Part shown: piece by piece, positions 21,501-32,893 of the stretch
Numbering within the stretch: position 1 is the stretch's first letter
How the letters are laid out: every line of letters begins with the position of its first letter
NCBI GenBank assembly: GCA_009746045.1
Contig: RPFO01001939.1
Span: 1-44,832, forward strand
From: Mesostigma viride
Taxonomy: Eukaryota > Streptophyta > Mesostigmatophyceae > Mesostigmatales > Mesostigmataceae
DNA: 44,832 nt
Direction of reading: 5' to 3'
Notes under the pieces: model-generated
What the model saw: only the letters and a program-made list of their open reading frames with translations
What the model was told of the DNA's origin: nothing
Databases searched by the model: none
Program-made: the position numbers and the translations under genes

Positions 21501-24500
21501 GCTGTTGTCCATCATTGTCCTACGACGCATCCACGACACCCACGCACACATGCCAGCCCCCCCCACACCCATCCACGCATGCCACGCATCCACGACACCC
21601 TAGTGTGGGTGTACTTGCCAAGGCGCACAAGGGACCTTGGTAGCCCCTGGCATATATAACCCACCCTAGATGGTGGGCCTGCAAGCCCCCACTTACACCA
21701 CATGATGCCTAGTGGGTGAACATTGCCTCCAATTTGTAGCCCATTCTGAGCTCATTTGGATATATTAGTGGCATACACCACCCCTAATGTGGGTGTACGT
21801 GCTAAGGCGCACAAGGGACCTTGGTAGCCCCTGGCATATATAACCCACCTAGATGGTGGGCCTGCAGCCCCCACTTACACCACATGATGCCTAGTGTGGG
21901 TAACATTGCCTCCAATTTGTAGCCCATTCTGAGCTCATTTGGATATATTAGTGGCATACACCACCCTAGTGTGGGTGTGTGCTAAGGCGCACAAGGGACC
22001 TTGGTAGCCCCTGGCATATATAACCCACCCTAGATGGTGGGCCTGCACGCCCCCACTTACACCGCATGATGGCCTAGTGTGGGTGAACATTGCCTCCAAT
22101 TTGTAGCCCATTCTGAGCTCATTTGGATATATTAGTGGCATACACCACCCCTAGTGTGGGTGTACGTGCTAAGGCGCACAAGGGACCTTGGTAGCCCCTG
22201 GCATATATAACCCACCCTAGATGGTGGGCCTGCAAGCCCCCACTTACACTACATGATGCCCTAGTGTGGGTGAACATTGCCTCCAATTTGTAGCCCATTC
22301 TGAGCTCATTTGGATATATTAGTGGCATACACCACCCCTAATGTGGGTGTACGTGCTAAGGCGCACAAGGGACCTTGGTAGCCCCTGGCATATATAACCC
22401 ACCCTAGATGGTGGGCCTGCAAGCCCCCACTTACACCACATGATGCCCTAGTAAGGGTGAACATTGCCTCCAATTTGTAGCCCATTCTGAGCTCATTTGG
22501 ATATATTAGTGGCATACACCACCCCTAATGTGGGTGTACGTGCTAAGGCGCACAAGGGACCTTGGTAGCCCCTGGCATATATAACCCACCTTAGATGGTG
22601 GGCCTGCAGGCCCCCACTTACACTACATGATGGCCTAGTGAGGGTGAACATTGCCTCCAATTTGTAGCCCATTCTGAGCTCATTTGGATATATTAGTGGC
22701 ATACACCACCCCTAGTGTGGGTGTACGTGCTAAGGCGCACAAGGGACCTTGGTAGCCCCTGGCATATATAACCCACCCTAGATGGTGGGCCTGCAAGCCC
22801 CCACTTACACCACATGATGGCCTAGTGTGGGTGAACATTGCCTCCAATTTGTAGCCCATTCTGAGCTCATTTGGATATATTAGTGTCATACACCACCCCG
22901 AATGTCCCTTGTGCGCCTTAGCACGCACACCCACACTAGTGGTGGTGTATGACACTAATATATCCAAATGAGCTCAGAATGGGCTACAAATTGGAGGCAA
23001 TGTTATCCCACACTAGGCCATCATGTGGTGTAAGTGGGGGCTTGCAGGCCCACCATCTAAGGTGGGTTATATATGCCAGGGGCTACCAAGGTCCCTTGTG
23101 CGCCTTAGCACGTACACCCACATTAGGGGTGGTGTATGCCACTAATATATCCAAATGAGCTCAGAATGGGCTACAAATTGGAGGCAATGTTCACCCTTAC
23201 TAGGGCATCATGTGGTGTAAGTGGGGGCTTGCAGGCCCACCATCTAGGGTGGGTTATATATGCCAGGGGCTACCAAGGTCCCTTGTGCGCCTTAGCACGT
23301 ACACCCACATTAGGGGTGGTGTATGCCACTAATATATCCAAATGAGCTCAGAATGGGCTACAAATTGGAGGCAATGTTCACCCTCACTAGGGCATCATGT
23401 AGTGTAAGTGGGGGCCTGCAGGCCCACCATCTAAGGTGGGTTGTATATGCCAAGGGCTACCAAGGTCCCTTGTGCGCCTTAGCACGTACACCCACACTAG
23501 GGGTGGTGTATGCCACTAATATATCCAAATGAGCTCAGAATGGGCTACAAATTGGAGGCAATGTTCACCCACACTAGAGCATCATGCAGTGTAAGTGGGT
23601 GCTTGCAGGCCCACCATCTAGGGTGGGTTATATATGCCAGGGGCTACCAAGGTCCCTTGTGCGCCTTAGCACGTACACCCACATTAGGGGTGGTGTATGA
23701 CACTAATATATCCAAATGAGCTCAGAATGGGCTACAAATTGGAGGCAATGTTCACCCACACTAGGCCATCATGTGGTGTAAGTGAGGGCTGGCAGGCCCA
23801 CCATCTAGGGTGGGTTATATATGCCAGGGGCTACCAAGGTCCCTTGAGCGCCTTAGCACGTACACCCACATTAGGGGTGGTGTATGCCACTAATATATCC
23901 AAAGGAGCTCAGAATGGGCTACAAATTGGAGGCAATGTTCACCCACACTAGGGCATCATGTAGTGTAAGTGGGGGCGTGCAGGCCCACCATCTAAGGTGG
24001 GTTATATATGCCAGGGGCCATGCTGACTCCAATTCAATGTTCATATTAAGCAACAAGTACCGGGCCCATTCTCAGGGTTTGTGCATGGAGGGATTTATTT
24101 ATGCAATTTATATTATTCATCCACGCATGCCAGGCATCCACCACACCCACTCACGCATGCCAGCCCCCCACCCACCCATCCACGCATGCCAGCCGGGCCC
24201 CACCACACCCACACACGCATAATGCCTAGTGTCCTCTTTTCTCATGTAGATTGCCAGGAGTGGCTCTTTACCTGCATTTTCGTGGTTGTGCGCAGGTAAT
24301 GCAACGCGGACAACGCATGTACCTCTATTACGATGGCATGGAGGAACTGCTCGATGATCCACAAGTACAAGCTGTTCTTCGCAAGGGTGCCACGATGGGG
24401 TATGATTTTGCTGCCAAGGGACACCAATCCGTGCCACAATACGCGGAAGCTGTGCTCAGGGCCAAGTTGGCGGGTGTGCCCAAGGAGTACGATGACTATG

Positions 24501-24601
24501 ACCTGTCGGATGATGCGCATGGAACGGCCGAGCACGACGAAGATGAGGCTCAACGTGCTACGGTGCCAGAACATGGTACCATAGGGGAGGATGGATGCTA
24601 G
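15564..24601 (+). CDS. Large DDE-type transposase-like protein, 7 exons
   Basis: Exons 15564-15624, 16944-18109, 18277-18670, 19662-20191, 20574-21065, 21278-21415 and 24296-24601; every junction is GT-AG and phases match. Exon 2 has a long coiled coil (about 17200-17480: LKRKLEEVTAECAQL...). Exons 3-4 contain GCGGDGHRT, then ILGDMAWQWAMRGCGGM and a C-x2-C pair (FCHLCDAH): the spacing of two acidic residues and a zinc site in a transposase-like family of algae and invertebrates. Exons 5-6 contain YYLHCVGLHAAELL and SGVENRHTISN, with the usual late His/Glu region, then TGWGG. The tail is acidic (DDYDLSDDAHG) and stops at 24601. The superfamily is uncertain (KDZ-like is one guess). The first exon begins with an ATG but could be internal. 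Stop-free exons suggest relative youth. Confidence 0.6.
15625..16943. other. Intron 1 of the transposase-like gene
   Basis: 1.3-kb AT-richer intron bounded by GTACGT and CCATGCAG. It contains TTGGGGGT repeats near 16245-16290 and no further coding signal that I can support. Confidence 0.5.
18806..19565. repeat. 88-bp minisatellite in intron
   Basis: Eight copies with an 88-89-bp period (CTTATTGCACGCTCG at 18852, 18941, 19029, 19118, 19206, 19294, 19387 and 19475). Each holds TGCCTGCGTGACCTC, TTGCCCGC, CGTGTGCGCGGC and a C7-C9 run. It fills most of the 991-bp intron 18671-19661 of the transposase-like gene. Confidence 0.93.
21598..22903. repeat. 187-bp satellite array, left arm
   Basis: About seven head-to-tail copies, 187-bp period, mostly >90% alike by eye. 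Each unit holds GTGCGCCTTAGCACG (here as its complement), GGCATATATAACCCACC (TATA-like), a small palindrome around CCACC-CTAGAT-GGTGG, CCTCCAATTTGTAGCCC (CCAAT-like) and GGATATATTAGTGG. It lies within the 2.88-kb intron 21416-24295 of the transposase-like gene. Confidence 0.95.
22904..24018. repeat. 187-bp satellite array, inverted right arm
   Basis: About six copies of the same 187-bp unit in the opposite orientation, meeting the left arm near 22903-22912 with no spacer, so the two arrays form a giant inverted repeat of roughly 1.1 kb per arm. Both outer flanks have CCACGCATGCCAGCC microsatellite-like DNA, but in the same orientation (21540-21595 and 24118-24215), so only the satellite is inverted. 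Short 69-aa ORFs repeat in each unit and are not genes. Confidence 0.95.
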
Positions 24602-25487
24602 TTTTAGAATTCCATTTCTTTGCCCCATATTTAGTAGAAGGATAGGAGGATGACTTGCAATGTGCACCTCCACCGCCTTCCATGATTTGTGCGTGGTGGT
24701 AATGGGCATGCTGGCATACATGGTGGCGGGCAACTTGTAAAGTGGCGCGATTGCCTTAGTTGCGTATAATTGAACCTAGCCCGTTATGGGATTTCTCTAT
24801 CTTAGCCATTTGTAAATACTAGACACTAGATTTTTGTACATCCAAAGTACACCTAATGATGAAGTTATTTGTGGTCCATATTCCATTTCCTCGGAGGTCC
24901 CTTTGCATATAATTGTTGCTAATTAATCTATCTCTTGAGGTTAATCGAGACAACGTTCGTGAATTTGCCCCCATAATTCATTCATTAATTAATGAATAGG
25001 CACGTGACTGTGTCACGTGAGCATAAGTCCTCAGTGGGAGGGGCCCCCATAATGACTAGAAGTAATGATGCATGAATCATTAATCACTTGATTCATTCAT
25101 TTACACGTAATTGCGTCACGCGATGCATGATGAATAATATAATTAACAGGTGAGGGCATGAGGCAATTAAATGTATTTGATCTGGGTTGTCGTATATGCG
25201 CGTTGTCATGTGGGTGGGTTGTATTGCCCCCTCTGAGGTGATTTAATTAATTCCTCGAAGCTAGGGCCGTTGTCCACGCTGAATTAATTTTTTAATTAAT
25301 TAGACTCGTGCTCCCGTTGGGGAGTCACGGAGCATTAACCCCGATGGATGGATGGATGGATGGGTGCAAACAGTCCTACCGGTCTAATCTATCTACAACA
25401 TCTATCTACAAACATCCATCGACAACAACTCTACCCTAGGGGACCTGTCTGGCGTGCTTCCCGTCCACGCTGAAGCTAGAGCAAAGC
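24602..25487. repeat. Intergenic, second copy of the AT-rich dispersed element
   Basis: No gene is seen. CACGTGACTGTGTCACGTGA at about 24999-25020 and TTAATTAA tracts resemble 190-220. Positions 25288-25345 and 25357-25395 are inverted homologues of 817-860 and 342-373, flanking about 20 bp of GATG repeat. This is the inverted relative of the element at 1-1060. Confidence 0.55.
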
Positions 25488-27410
25488 TTAGTCATGGCGA
25501 CTCTTCTTTGCCTTCGTTTCCCACTGGACGTGGCCAGTCGCATTGCAAGTAGTCATGCCTTCCACCTTGATCCTGGAAAGGAAGGCAGTTGGCAACATTC
25601 ATAAAAAAATCAAACAAGTACAACATTTGCAGTTGGTCAACCTTCATGAGGAACCAATGGTTATGCATGCATACCGACCAACATGGCAGGGGCAGCTAGT
25701 ACAACCAACAATTCTCTCAACTAATTGGTAGATATTGGCAAGATATCCTCCCAGTTTAATCCATTTTATACCAGGCCCAAGCCGCCATATCAGCATCCAG
25801 TAGCCACCACGCCCGCCCGGGGTGCTTGGTTGGTTGGTTAGTTGGTTGGTTGGTTGGTTGGTTGGTTGGTTGGTTGGTTGGTTGGTTGGTTGGTTGGTTG
25901 GTTGGTTGGTTGGTTGGTTGGTTGGTTGGTTGGTTGGTTGGTTGGTTGGTTGGTTGGTTGGTTGGTTGGTTGGTTGGTTGGTTGGTTGGTTGGTTGGTTG
26001 GTTGGTTGGTTGGTTGGGAGGTTGGGAGGTTGGTTGGGAGGTTGGTTGGGAGGTTGGTTGGGCGGGCGGGCGGGCAGGCGGGCGGGGGGGTGAGTGGCTA
26101 TGTGTGTGTGGGGGGGGGCGGGCAGGCATGTTTGTGCGTGCGTGCGGGTGGGTGGGTGTGCGTGCGTGCGGGTGGGTGTGCGGGCGGGCGGGCGGGCGGG
26201 TGGGTGGTGGGTGGGTGGGTGGGTGGGTGGGTGGGTGGGTGGGTGGGTGGGTGGGTGGTGGGTGGGTGGGTGGGTGGGTGGGTGGGTGGGTGGGTGGGTG
26301 GGTGGGTGGGTGGGTGGGTGGGTGGGTGGGTGGGTGGGTGGGTGGGTGGGTGGGTGGGTGGGTTGGGGAGCGGGCGGGCGGGCGGGCGGGCGGGTGGGTG
26401 GGTGGGTGGGTTGGGGAGCGGGCGGGCGGGCGGGTGGGTGGGTGGGTGGGCGGGTGGGTGGGTGGGTGGGTGGGTGGGTGGGTGGGTGGGTGGGTGGGTG
26501 GGTGCGTGGGTGGGTGGGTGGGTGGGTGGGTGGGTGGGTGGGTGGGTGGGTGGGTGGGTGGGTGGGTGGGTGGGTGGGTGGGTGGGTGGGTGGGTGGGGC
26601 TTTCATAAATATCACTGGCAACATTGTACAACCAACAATTCTCACAATTAACTGGTAGCTATTGGCAATTTCTCCTCTAAGTTTAATCCATTTTATGTCA
26701 GGCCCAAAGCGTCATATCATGGTCCACTAGCATGGGTGTTGTGTGTCCTTTCATCCCATAAGAGGTACTAACTTGGAAGGCCATGACTTACTTGAAAAAG
26801 TTCGGCTCCTGGAATGGCTTGAAGAGGATTGTCACAGCCCCGGTGCACTCCAAGCTTCCATCGCCACCCCAAAGGAGCACCCACCACCGGCGGCCCATCA
26901 TCTCCACGAGGCCCGCTGCATCCTCGGCCTCCGGCCCGTCCCATGTCGCCTGGAAAACGATGGCAACCATGCAATATATGAGACATTCAGTGTGAAATTT
27001 CCATTGTCAGACTAGCTATCACAGCGAACCGTATTACATCTTAAAAAAGTTTGAACATAGACCATGCAAAGGGAACATCACCCTCTTACACGCATTGTGT
27101 GAGAGTCCGGGCCGTCGACCTCGAACTTGGCCCGCACGCTTGCAGGCCAAGCGCTGCTCATGGAGCGCATGGTGGGCACCTTGATGTATGACCCCGGCCT
27201 TGAAGGCACCTGAGAAATGTTCCAGTGACCCCACTTCTCGCGGACGGTGGTCTGGAACAGCAACGCTTGCTGTTGATTGAGCGTCCTGCAAATGAGCTCA
27301 GCATGCCCGCCTGTGTCGATCACCGCTCGCTTCTGCATGGCTCGCTTAATCTCATCACCCACCGGCGCGCGCACGCGCTCCAGGACTTGTCGGTCGTGGT
27401 GGAAAAAGTA
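25488..27410 (-). CDS. Unrecognised protein, at least 3 exons
   Basis: Reverse-strand exons 27410-27090 (107 aa, [14 protein letters not shown]...SHTMR), 26949-26792 ([13 protein letters not shown]...EPNFF) and 25572-25488 ([16 protein letters not shown], stop TAA). Donors GTAAGA and GTAAGT and acceptors TTGCTTGCAG, TTTTCCAG and CTTTCCAG join in phase (0, then 2). I do not recognise the fold. It is rich in Trp/aromatic residues with a basic C-terminal tail (KAKKSRHD). The 5' end is missing: the exon at 27410 starts at an acceptor, so further exons should lie upstream, possibly beyond the 4.6-kb array. It could be the downstream half of the BAH-like gene at 33.1-33.7 kb. The 1.2-kb second intron holds the GGTT/GGGT microsatellites. 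Confidence 0.55.
25826..26597. repeat. (GGTT)n and (GGGT)n microsatellites
   Basis: About 190 bp of GGTT repeat passing through GGGAGGTTGG and GGGC variants into about 400 bp of GGGT repeat. The strand is extremely G-rich and should readily form G-quadruplexes. It lies inside intron 25573-26791 of the flanking reverse-strand gene. Long VGWL/VGGW/PTHP open frames are repeat artefacts. Confidence 0.95.
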
Positions 27411-27568
27411 CTGCAAGCAAAAGTGGAATACGCAAGTGGTATATGCCGGGCAGGCAAGCATCCACAGAACAAAGTGGCAATTCCTGTTAGAGGTTAGCTT
27501 ACTTGAGCACATCACACGGCCACTCACCCCATAGATGGCAACTAATCATGGTAACCGATTACACATCA

Positions 27569-30500
27569 TCCCTCCCTCCCTCCCTCCCTCCATCCATCCA
27601 TCCATCCCTCACTCCCTCCCTCTCTCACTCCCTCCATCCCTCCATCCATCCCTCCATCCATCCCTCCATCCGTCCCTCCCTCCCTCCCTCCCTCCCTCCC
27701 TCCCTCCCTCCCTCCCTCCCTCCCTCCCTCCCTCCTCCTCCCTCCCTCCCTCCCTCCATCCCTCCATCCCTCCCTCCCTCCATCCCTCCCTCCCTCCATC
27801 CATACCTCCCTCCCTCCCTCCCTCCCTCCCTCCCTCCCTCCTCCCTCCTCCCTCCCTCCCTCCCTCCTCCTCCCTCCCTCCCTCCCTCCCTCCCTTCCTT
27901 CCTCCCTCCCTCCCTCCCTCCCTCCCTCCTCCCTCCCTCCCTCCCTCCCTCCCTCCTCCCTCCCTCCTCCCTCCCTCCATCCCTCCCTCCCTCCATCCCT
28001 CCATCCCTCCATCCCTCCATCCCTCCATCCCTCCATCCCTCCATCCCTCCATCCCTCCATCCCTCCATCCCTCTATCCCTCCATCCCTCCATCCCTCCAT
28101 CCCTCCATCCCTCCATCCCTCCATCCCTCCATCCCTCTATCCCTCCATCCCTCCATCCCTCCATCCCTCCATCCCTCCATCCCTCTATCCCTCCCTCCAT
28201 CCCTCCCTCCATCCCTCCCTCCATCCATCCCTCCATCCATCCCTCCATCCATCCCTCCATCCATCCCTCCATCCATCCCTCCATCCCTCCATCCCTCCAT
28301 CCCTCCATCCTCCATCCCTCCATCCCTCCATCCCTCCATCCCTCCATCCCTCCATCCCTCCATCCCTCCATCCCTCTATCCCTCCATCCCTCCATCCCTC
28401 CATCCCTCCATCCCTCCATCCCTCCATCCCTCTATCCCTCCATCCCTCCATCCCTCCATCCCTCCATCCCTCCATCCCTCCATCCCTCTATCCCTCCCTC
28501 CATCCCTCCCTCCATCCCTCCCTCCATCCATCCCTCCATCCATCCATCCATCCCTCCATCCATCCCTCCATCCCTCCATCCCTCCATCCCTCCATCCCTC
28601 CATCCCTCCATCCCTCCATCCCTCCATCCCTCCGTCCATCCCTCCATCTCTCCATCCCTCCCTCCCTCCCTCCCTCCTCCCTCCCTCCCTCCCTCCCTCC
28701 CTCCTCCCTCCCTCCCTCCCTCCCTCCCTCCCTCCCTCCCTCCCTCCCTCCCTCCTCCCTCCCTCCCTCCTCCCTCCCTCCTCCCTCCCTCCCTCCCTCC
28801 CCTCCTCCCTCCCTCCCTCCCTCCCTCCCTCCCTCCTCCCTCCCCCTTCCTCCCTTCCTTCCTCCCTCCCTCCCTCCCTCCCTCCCTCCTCCCTCCCTCC
28901 CTCCCTCCCTCCATCCTCCCTCCCTCCATCCCTCCATCCCTCCATCCCTCCATCCCTCCATCCTCCATCCCTCCATCCCTCCATCCCTCCGTCCATCCTC
29001 CATCTCTCCATCCCTCCCTCCCTCCCTCCCTCCTCCCTCCTCCCTCCCTCCTCCCTCCCTCCCTCCCTCCCTCCCTCCCTCCCTCCTCCCTCCCTTCCTC
29101 CCTCCCTCCCTCCCTCCCTCCCTCCCTCCCTCCATCCCTCCTCCCTCCCTCCTCTCCCTCCCTCCCTCCCTCCCTCCCTCCCTCCCTCCCTCCATCCGTC
29201 CATCCCTCACTCCCTCCTCCCTCACTCCCTCCATCCCTCCATCCCTCCATCCATCCCGCCATCCATCCCTCCATCCCTCCATCCCTCCATCCCTCCAACC
29301 CTCCATCCAACCATCCCTCCGTCCCTCCATCCCTCCATCCCTCCCTCCCTCCATCCCTCCCTCCCTCCATCCCTCCTCCCTCCCTCCCTCCCTCCCTCCC
29401 TCCCTCCTCCCTCCCTCCCTCCCTCCCTCCCTCCCTCCCTCCCTCCCTCCCTCCCTCCATCCCCCCTCCCTCCCTCCATCCCTCCATCCCTCCATCCCTC
29501 CATCCCTCCATCCCTCCATCCCTCCATCCCTCCATCCCTCCATCCCTCCATCCATCCCTCTATCCATCCCTCTATCCATCCCTCTATCCATCCCTCCATC
29601 CATCCCTCCATCCCTCCATCCCTCCATCCCTCCATCCCTCCATCCCTCCATCCCTCCATCCCTCCATCCCTCCATCCCTCCATCCCTCCATCCCTCCATC
29701 CCTCCATCCCTCCATCCCTCCATCCCTCCATCCCTCCATCCCTCCATCCATCCCTCCATCCCTCCATCCCTCCATCCCTCCAACCCTCCATCCAACCATC
29801 CCTCCGTCCCTCCATCCCTCCATCCCTCCATCCATCCCTCCATCCATCCCTCCATCCCTCCATCCATCCCTCCATCCATCCCTCCATCCCTCCCTCCATC
29901 CCTCCATCCATCCCTCCATCCATCCCTCCATCCCTCCATCCATCCCTCCATCCCTCCATCCCTCCATCCCTCCATCCCTCCATCCAACCATCCCTCCATC
30001 CCTCCATCCCTCCATCCCTCCATCCCTCCATCCCTCTATCCCTCCATCCCTCCATCCCTCCATCCCTCCATCCCTCCATCCCTCCATCCCTCCATCCCTC
30101 TATCCCTCCATCCCTCCATCCCTCCATCCCTCCATCCCTCCATCCCTCTATCCCTCCCTCCATCCCTCCCTCCATCCCTCCCTCCATCCATCCCTCCATC
30201 CATCCCTCCATCCATCCCTCCATCCATCCCTCCATCCATCCCTCCATCCCTCCATCCCTCCATCCCTCCATCCCTCCATCCCTCCATCCCTCCATCCCTC
30301 CATCCCTCCATCCCTCCATCCCTCCATCCCTCCATCCCTCTATCCCTCCATCCCTCCATCCCTCCATCCCTCCATCCCTCCATCCCTCCATCCCTCTATC
30401 CCTCCATCCCTCCATCCCTCCATCCCTCCATCCCTCCATCCCTCCATCCCTCTATCCCTCCCTCCATCCCTCCCTCCATCCCTCCCTCCATCCATCCCTC

Positions 30501-32213
30501 CATCCATCCATCCATCCCTCCATCCATCCCTCCATCCCTCCATCCCTCCATCCCTCCATCCCTCCATCCCTCCATCCCTCCATCCCTCCATCCCTCCGTC
30601 CATCCCTCCATCTCTCCATCCCTCCCTCCCTCCCTCCCTCCCTCCCTCCCTCCCTCCCTCCCTCCCTCCCTCCCTCCCTCCCTCCTCCCTCCTCCCTCCC
30701 TCCCTCCCTCCTCCCTCCCTCCCTCCCTCCCTCCCTCCTCCTCCCTCCCTCCCTCCCTCCTCCCTCCTCCCTCCCTCCCTCCCTCCCTCCCTCCCTCCCT
30801 CCCTCCCTCCTCCCTCCCTCCCTCCTCCTCCCTTCCTTCCTCCTCCCTCCCTCCCTCCCTCCCTCCCTCCCTCCCTCCCTCCCTCCCTCCATCCCTCCCT
30901 CCCTCCATCCCTCCATCCCTCCATCCTCCATCCCTCCATCCCTCCATCCCTCCATCCCTCCATCCCTCCGTCCATCCCTCCATCTCTCCATCCCTCCCTC
31001 CCTCCCTCCCTCCCTCCCTCCCTCCCTCCCTCCTCCCTCCCTCCCTCCCTCCCTCCCTCCCTCCCTCCCTCCCTCCCTTCCTCCCTCCCTCCCTCCCTCC
31101 CTCCCTCCCTCCCTCCCTCCATCCCTCCCTCCCTCCCTCCCTCCCTCCCTCCCTCCCTCCCTCCCTCCCTCCCTCCCTCCCTCCATCCGTCCATCCCTCA
31201 CTCCCTCCCTCCCTCACTCCCTCCATCCCTCCATCCCTCCATCCATCCCGCCATCCATCCCTCCATCCCTCCATCCCTCCATCCCTCCAACCCTCCATCC
31301 AACCATCCCTCCGTCCCTCCATCCCTCCATCCCTCCCTCCATCCCTCCCTCCCTCCATCCCTCCCTCCCTCCCTCCCTCCCTCCCTCCCTCCCTCCCTCC
31401 CTCCCTCCCTCCCTCCCTCCCTCCCTCCCTCCCTCCATCCATCCCCCTCCCTCCCTCCATCCCTCCATCCCTCCATCCCTCCATCCCTCCATCCCTCCAT
31501 CCCTCCATCCCTCCATCCCTCCATCCCTCCATCCATCCCTCTATCCATCCCTCTATCCATCCCTCTATCCATCCCTCCATCCATCCTCCATCCCTCCATC
31601 CCTCCATCCCTCCATCCCTCCATCCCTCCATCCCTCCATCCCTCCATCCCTCCATCCCTCCATCCCTCCATCCCTCCATCCCTCCATCCCTCCATCCCTC
31701 CATCCCTCCATCCCTCCATCCTCCATCCCTCCATCCATCCCTCCATCCCTCCATCCCTCCATCCCTCCAACCCTCCATCCAACCATCCCTCCGTCCCTCC
31801 ATCCCTCCATCCCTCCATCCATCCCTCCATCCATCCCTCCATCCCTCCATCCATCCCTCCATCCATCCCTCCATCCCTCCCTCCATCCCTCCATCCATCC
31901 CTCCATCCATCCCTCCATCCCTCCATCCATCCCTCCATCCCTCCATCCCTCCATCCCTCCATCCCTCCATCCAACCATCCCTCCATCCCTCCATCCCTCT
32001 ATCCCTCCCTCCATCCCTCCCTCCATCCATCCCTCCATCCATCCCTCCATCCATCCCTCCATCCATCCATCCCTCCATCCCTCCCCCATCCCTCCCTCCC
32101 TCCCTCCCTCCCTCCCTCCCTCCCTCCCTCCCTCCCTCCCTCCCTCCCTCCCTCCCTCCCTCCCTCCCTCCCTCCCTCCCTCCCTCCCTCCATCCCTCCA
32201 TCCATCCATCCAT
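27569..32213. repeat. 4.6-kb CCCT/CCAT array with ~1.99-kb higher-order duplication
   Basis: Composite of (CCCT)n and CCATCCCT repeats with rare variants (CCGT, CTAT, CAAC, CCCG, CCTT). The variants act as landmarks: CCCGCC at 29255 and 31247, triple CTCTATCCATC at 29556 and 31537, and CCAACCATCC at about 29305 and 31293. Offsets of 1,981-1,992 bp indicate a tandem duplication of about 2 kb inside the array. All frames on both strands stay open because the unit has no stop codons; the apparent 1,593-aa protein is not credible. Confidence 0.95.
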
Positions 32214-32893
32214 ATCACGCACGCAAGGGTGTAGGCACGTGGCACGCTCAAGGAGAATGCCATGACATTGTGGAGCTTACCTGACACCATAGAAATAATT
32301 AGTAATGCTGAAACCATGGCACGGCAACCGGGTTTGAAAAATGCGGTAAAGACAATAACGCAAGTACAAGATGCAAGGAAGGGCTAGCATTTGAAGCGGC
32401 GGAGTAGCCATCATTCCAAGATCAATAATGACGGGATGCCATTAATATCGCAAAACTTAGCCATCATTATCCGTAATCAATTAATTAATTAGGAACATAA
32501 CTCCGTTGGAGTACATGCAGCACATATCCCTGAGAAGGTGCATATGGCTTTTAATACATTCTGGGCTACTTCCTGCAAGGGTGGGAATGTAAGCGACACT
32601 TGCTCTAGGTGCACCAAGGGCACCTGCACCACCATGTTGTCTCGGAGCTCAACCCAACTAAGGGGTGCCGGGCATGGGGGGGAAGATCATCATGGCTATA
32701 CAAGAGCTAGGGCATGGCTTCTCAACAGAGAGCGTCTCTCTGCATAGGCATAGCATGGCTAAATTCTCAATGCAACATCCATGGGAGGTCCCATTATAGG
32801 CATGGCTTGGCTAAATTCTGAAGGCATCATCCATGGGGGCCATTATGGGCGCACATGCGCGAGGGCCACATGCTAGGCTAAGCCTGAGTAATC
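32214..32893. other. Intergenic
   Basis: No supported gene. A ~52-bp tandem pair (about 32747-32798 and 32799-32850) contains TGGCTAAATTCT and CATCCATGGG. A CAG/GTAAGC donor-like site on the reverse strand at about 32283 is isolated. Confidence 0.4.

Noticed and set aside
21935-24222. Chain of 69-aa ORFs (MPLIYPNELRMGYKLEAM-type)
   Set aside because: One per 187-bp satellite unit, overlapping each other and not in a shared frame; they follow the repeat, not codon constraint, and lie in an intron.
25822-26658. VGWL/VGGW and PTHP/PTNQ repeat ORFs
   Set aside because: Translations of GGTT/GGGT microsatellites inside an intron; the same openness appears in several frames.
27503-32284. 1,593-aa and 1,576-aa Ser/Leu/Pro/His 'proteins' and their reverse GGRE/WRDG counterparts
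   Set aside because: Open only because CCCT/CCAT units contain no stop codon in any frame on either strand; no start context, splice sites or non-repeat sequence.
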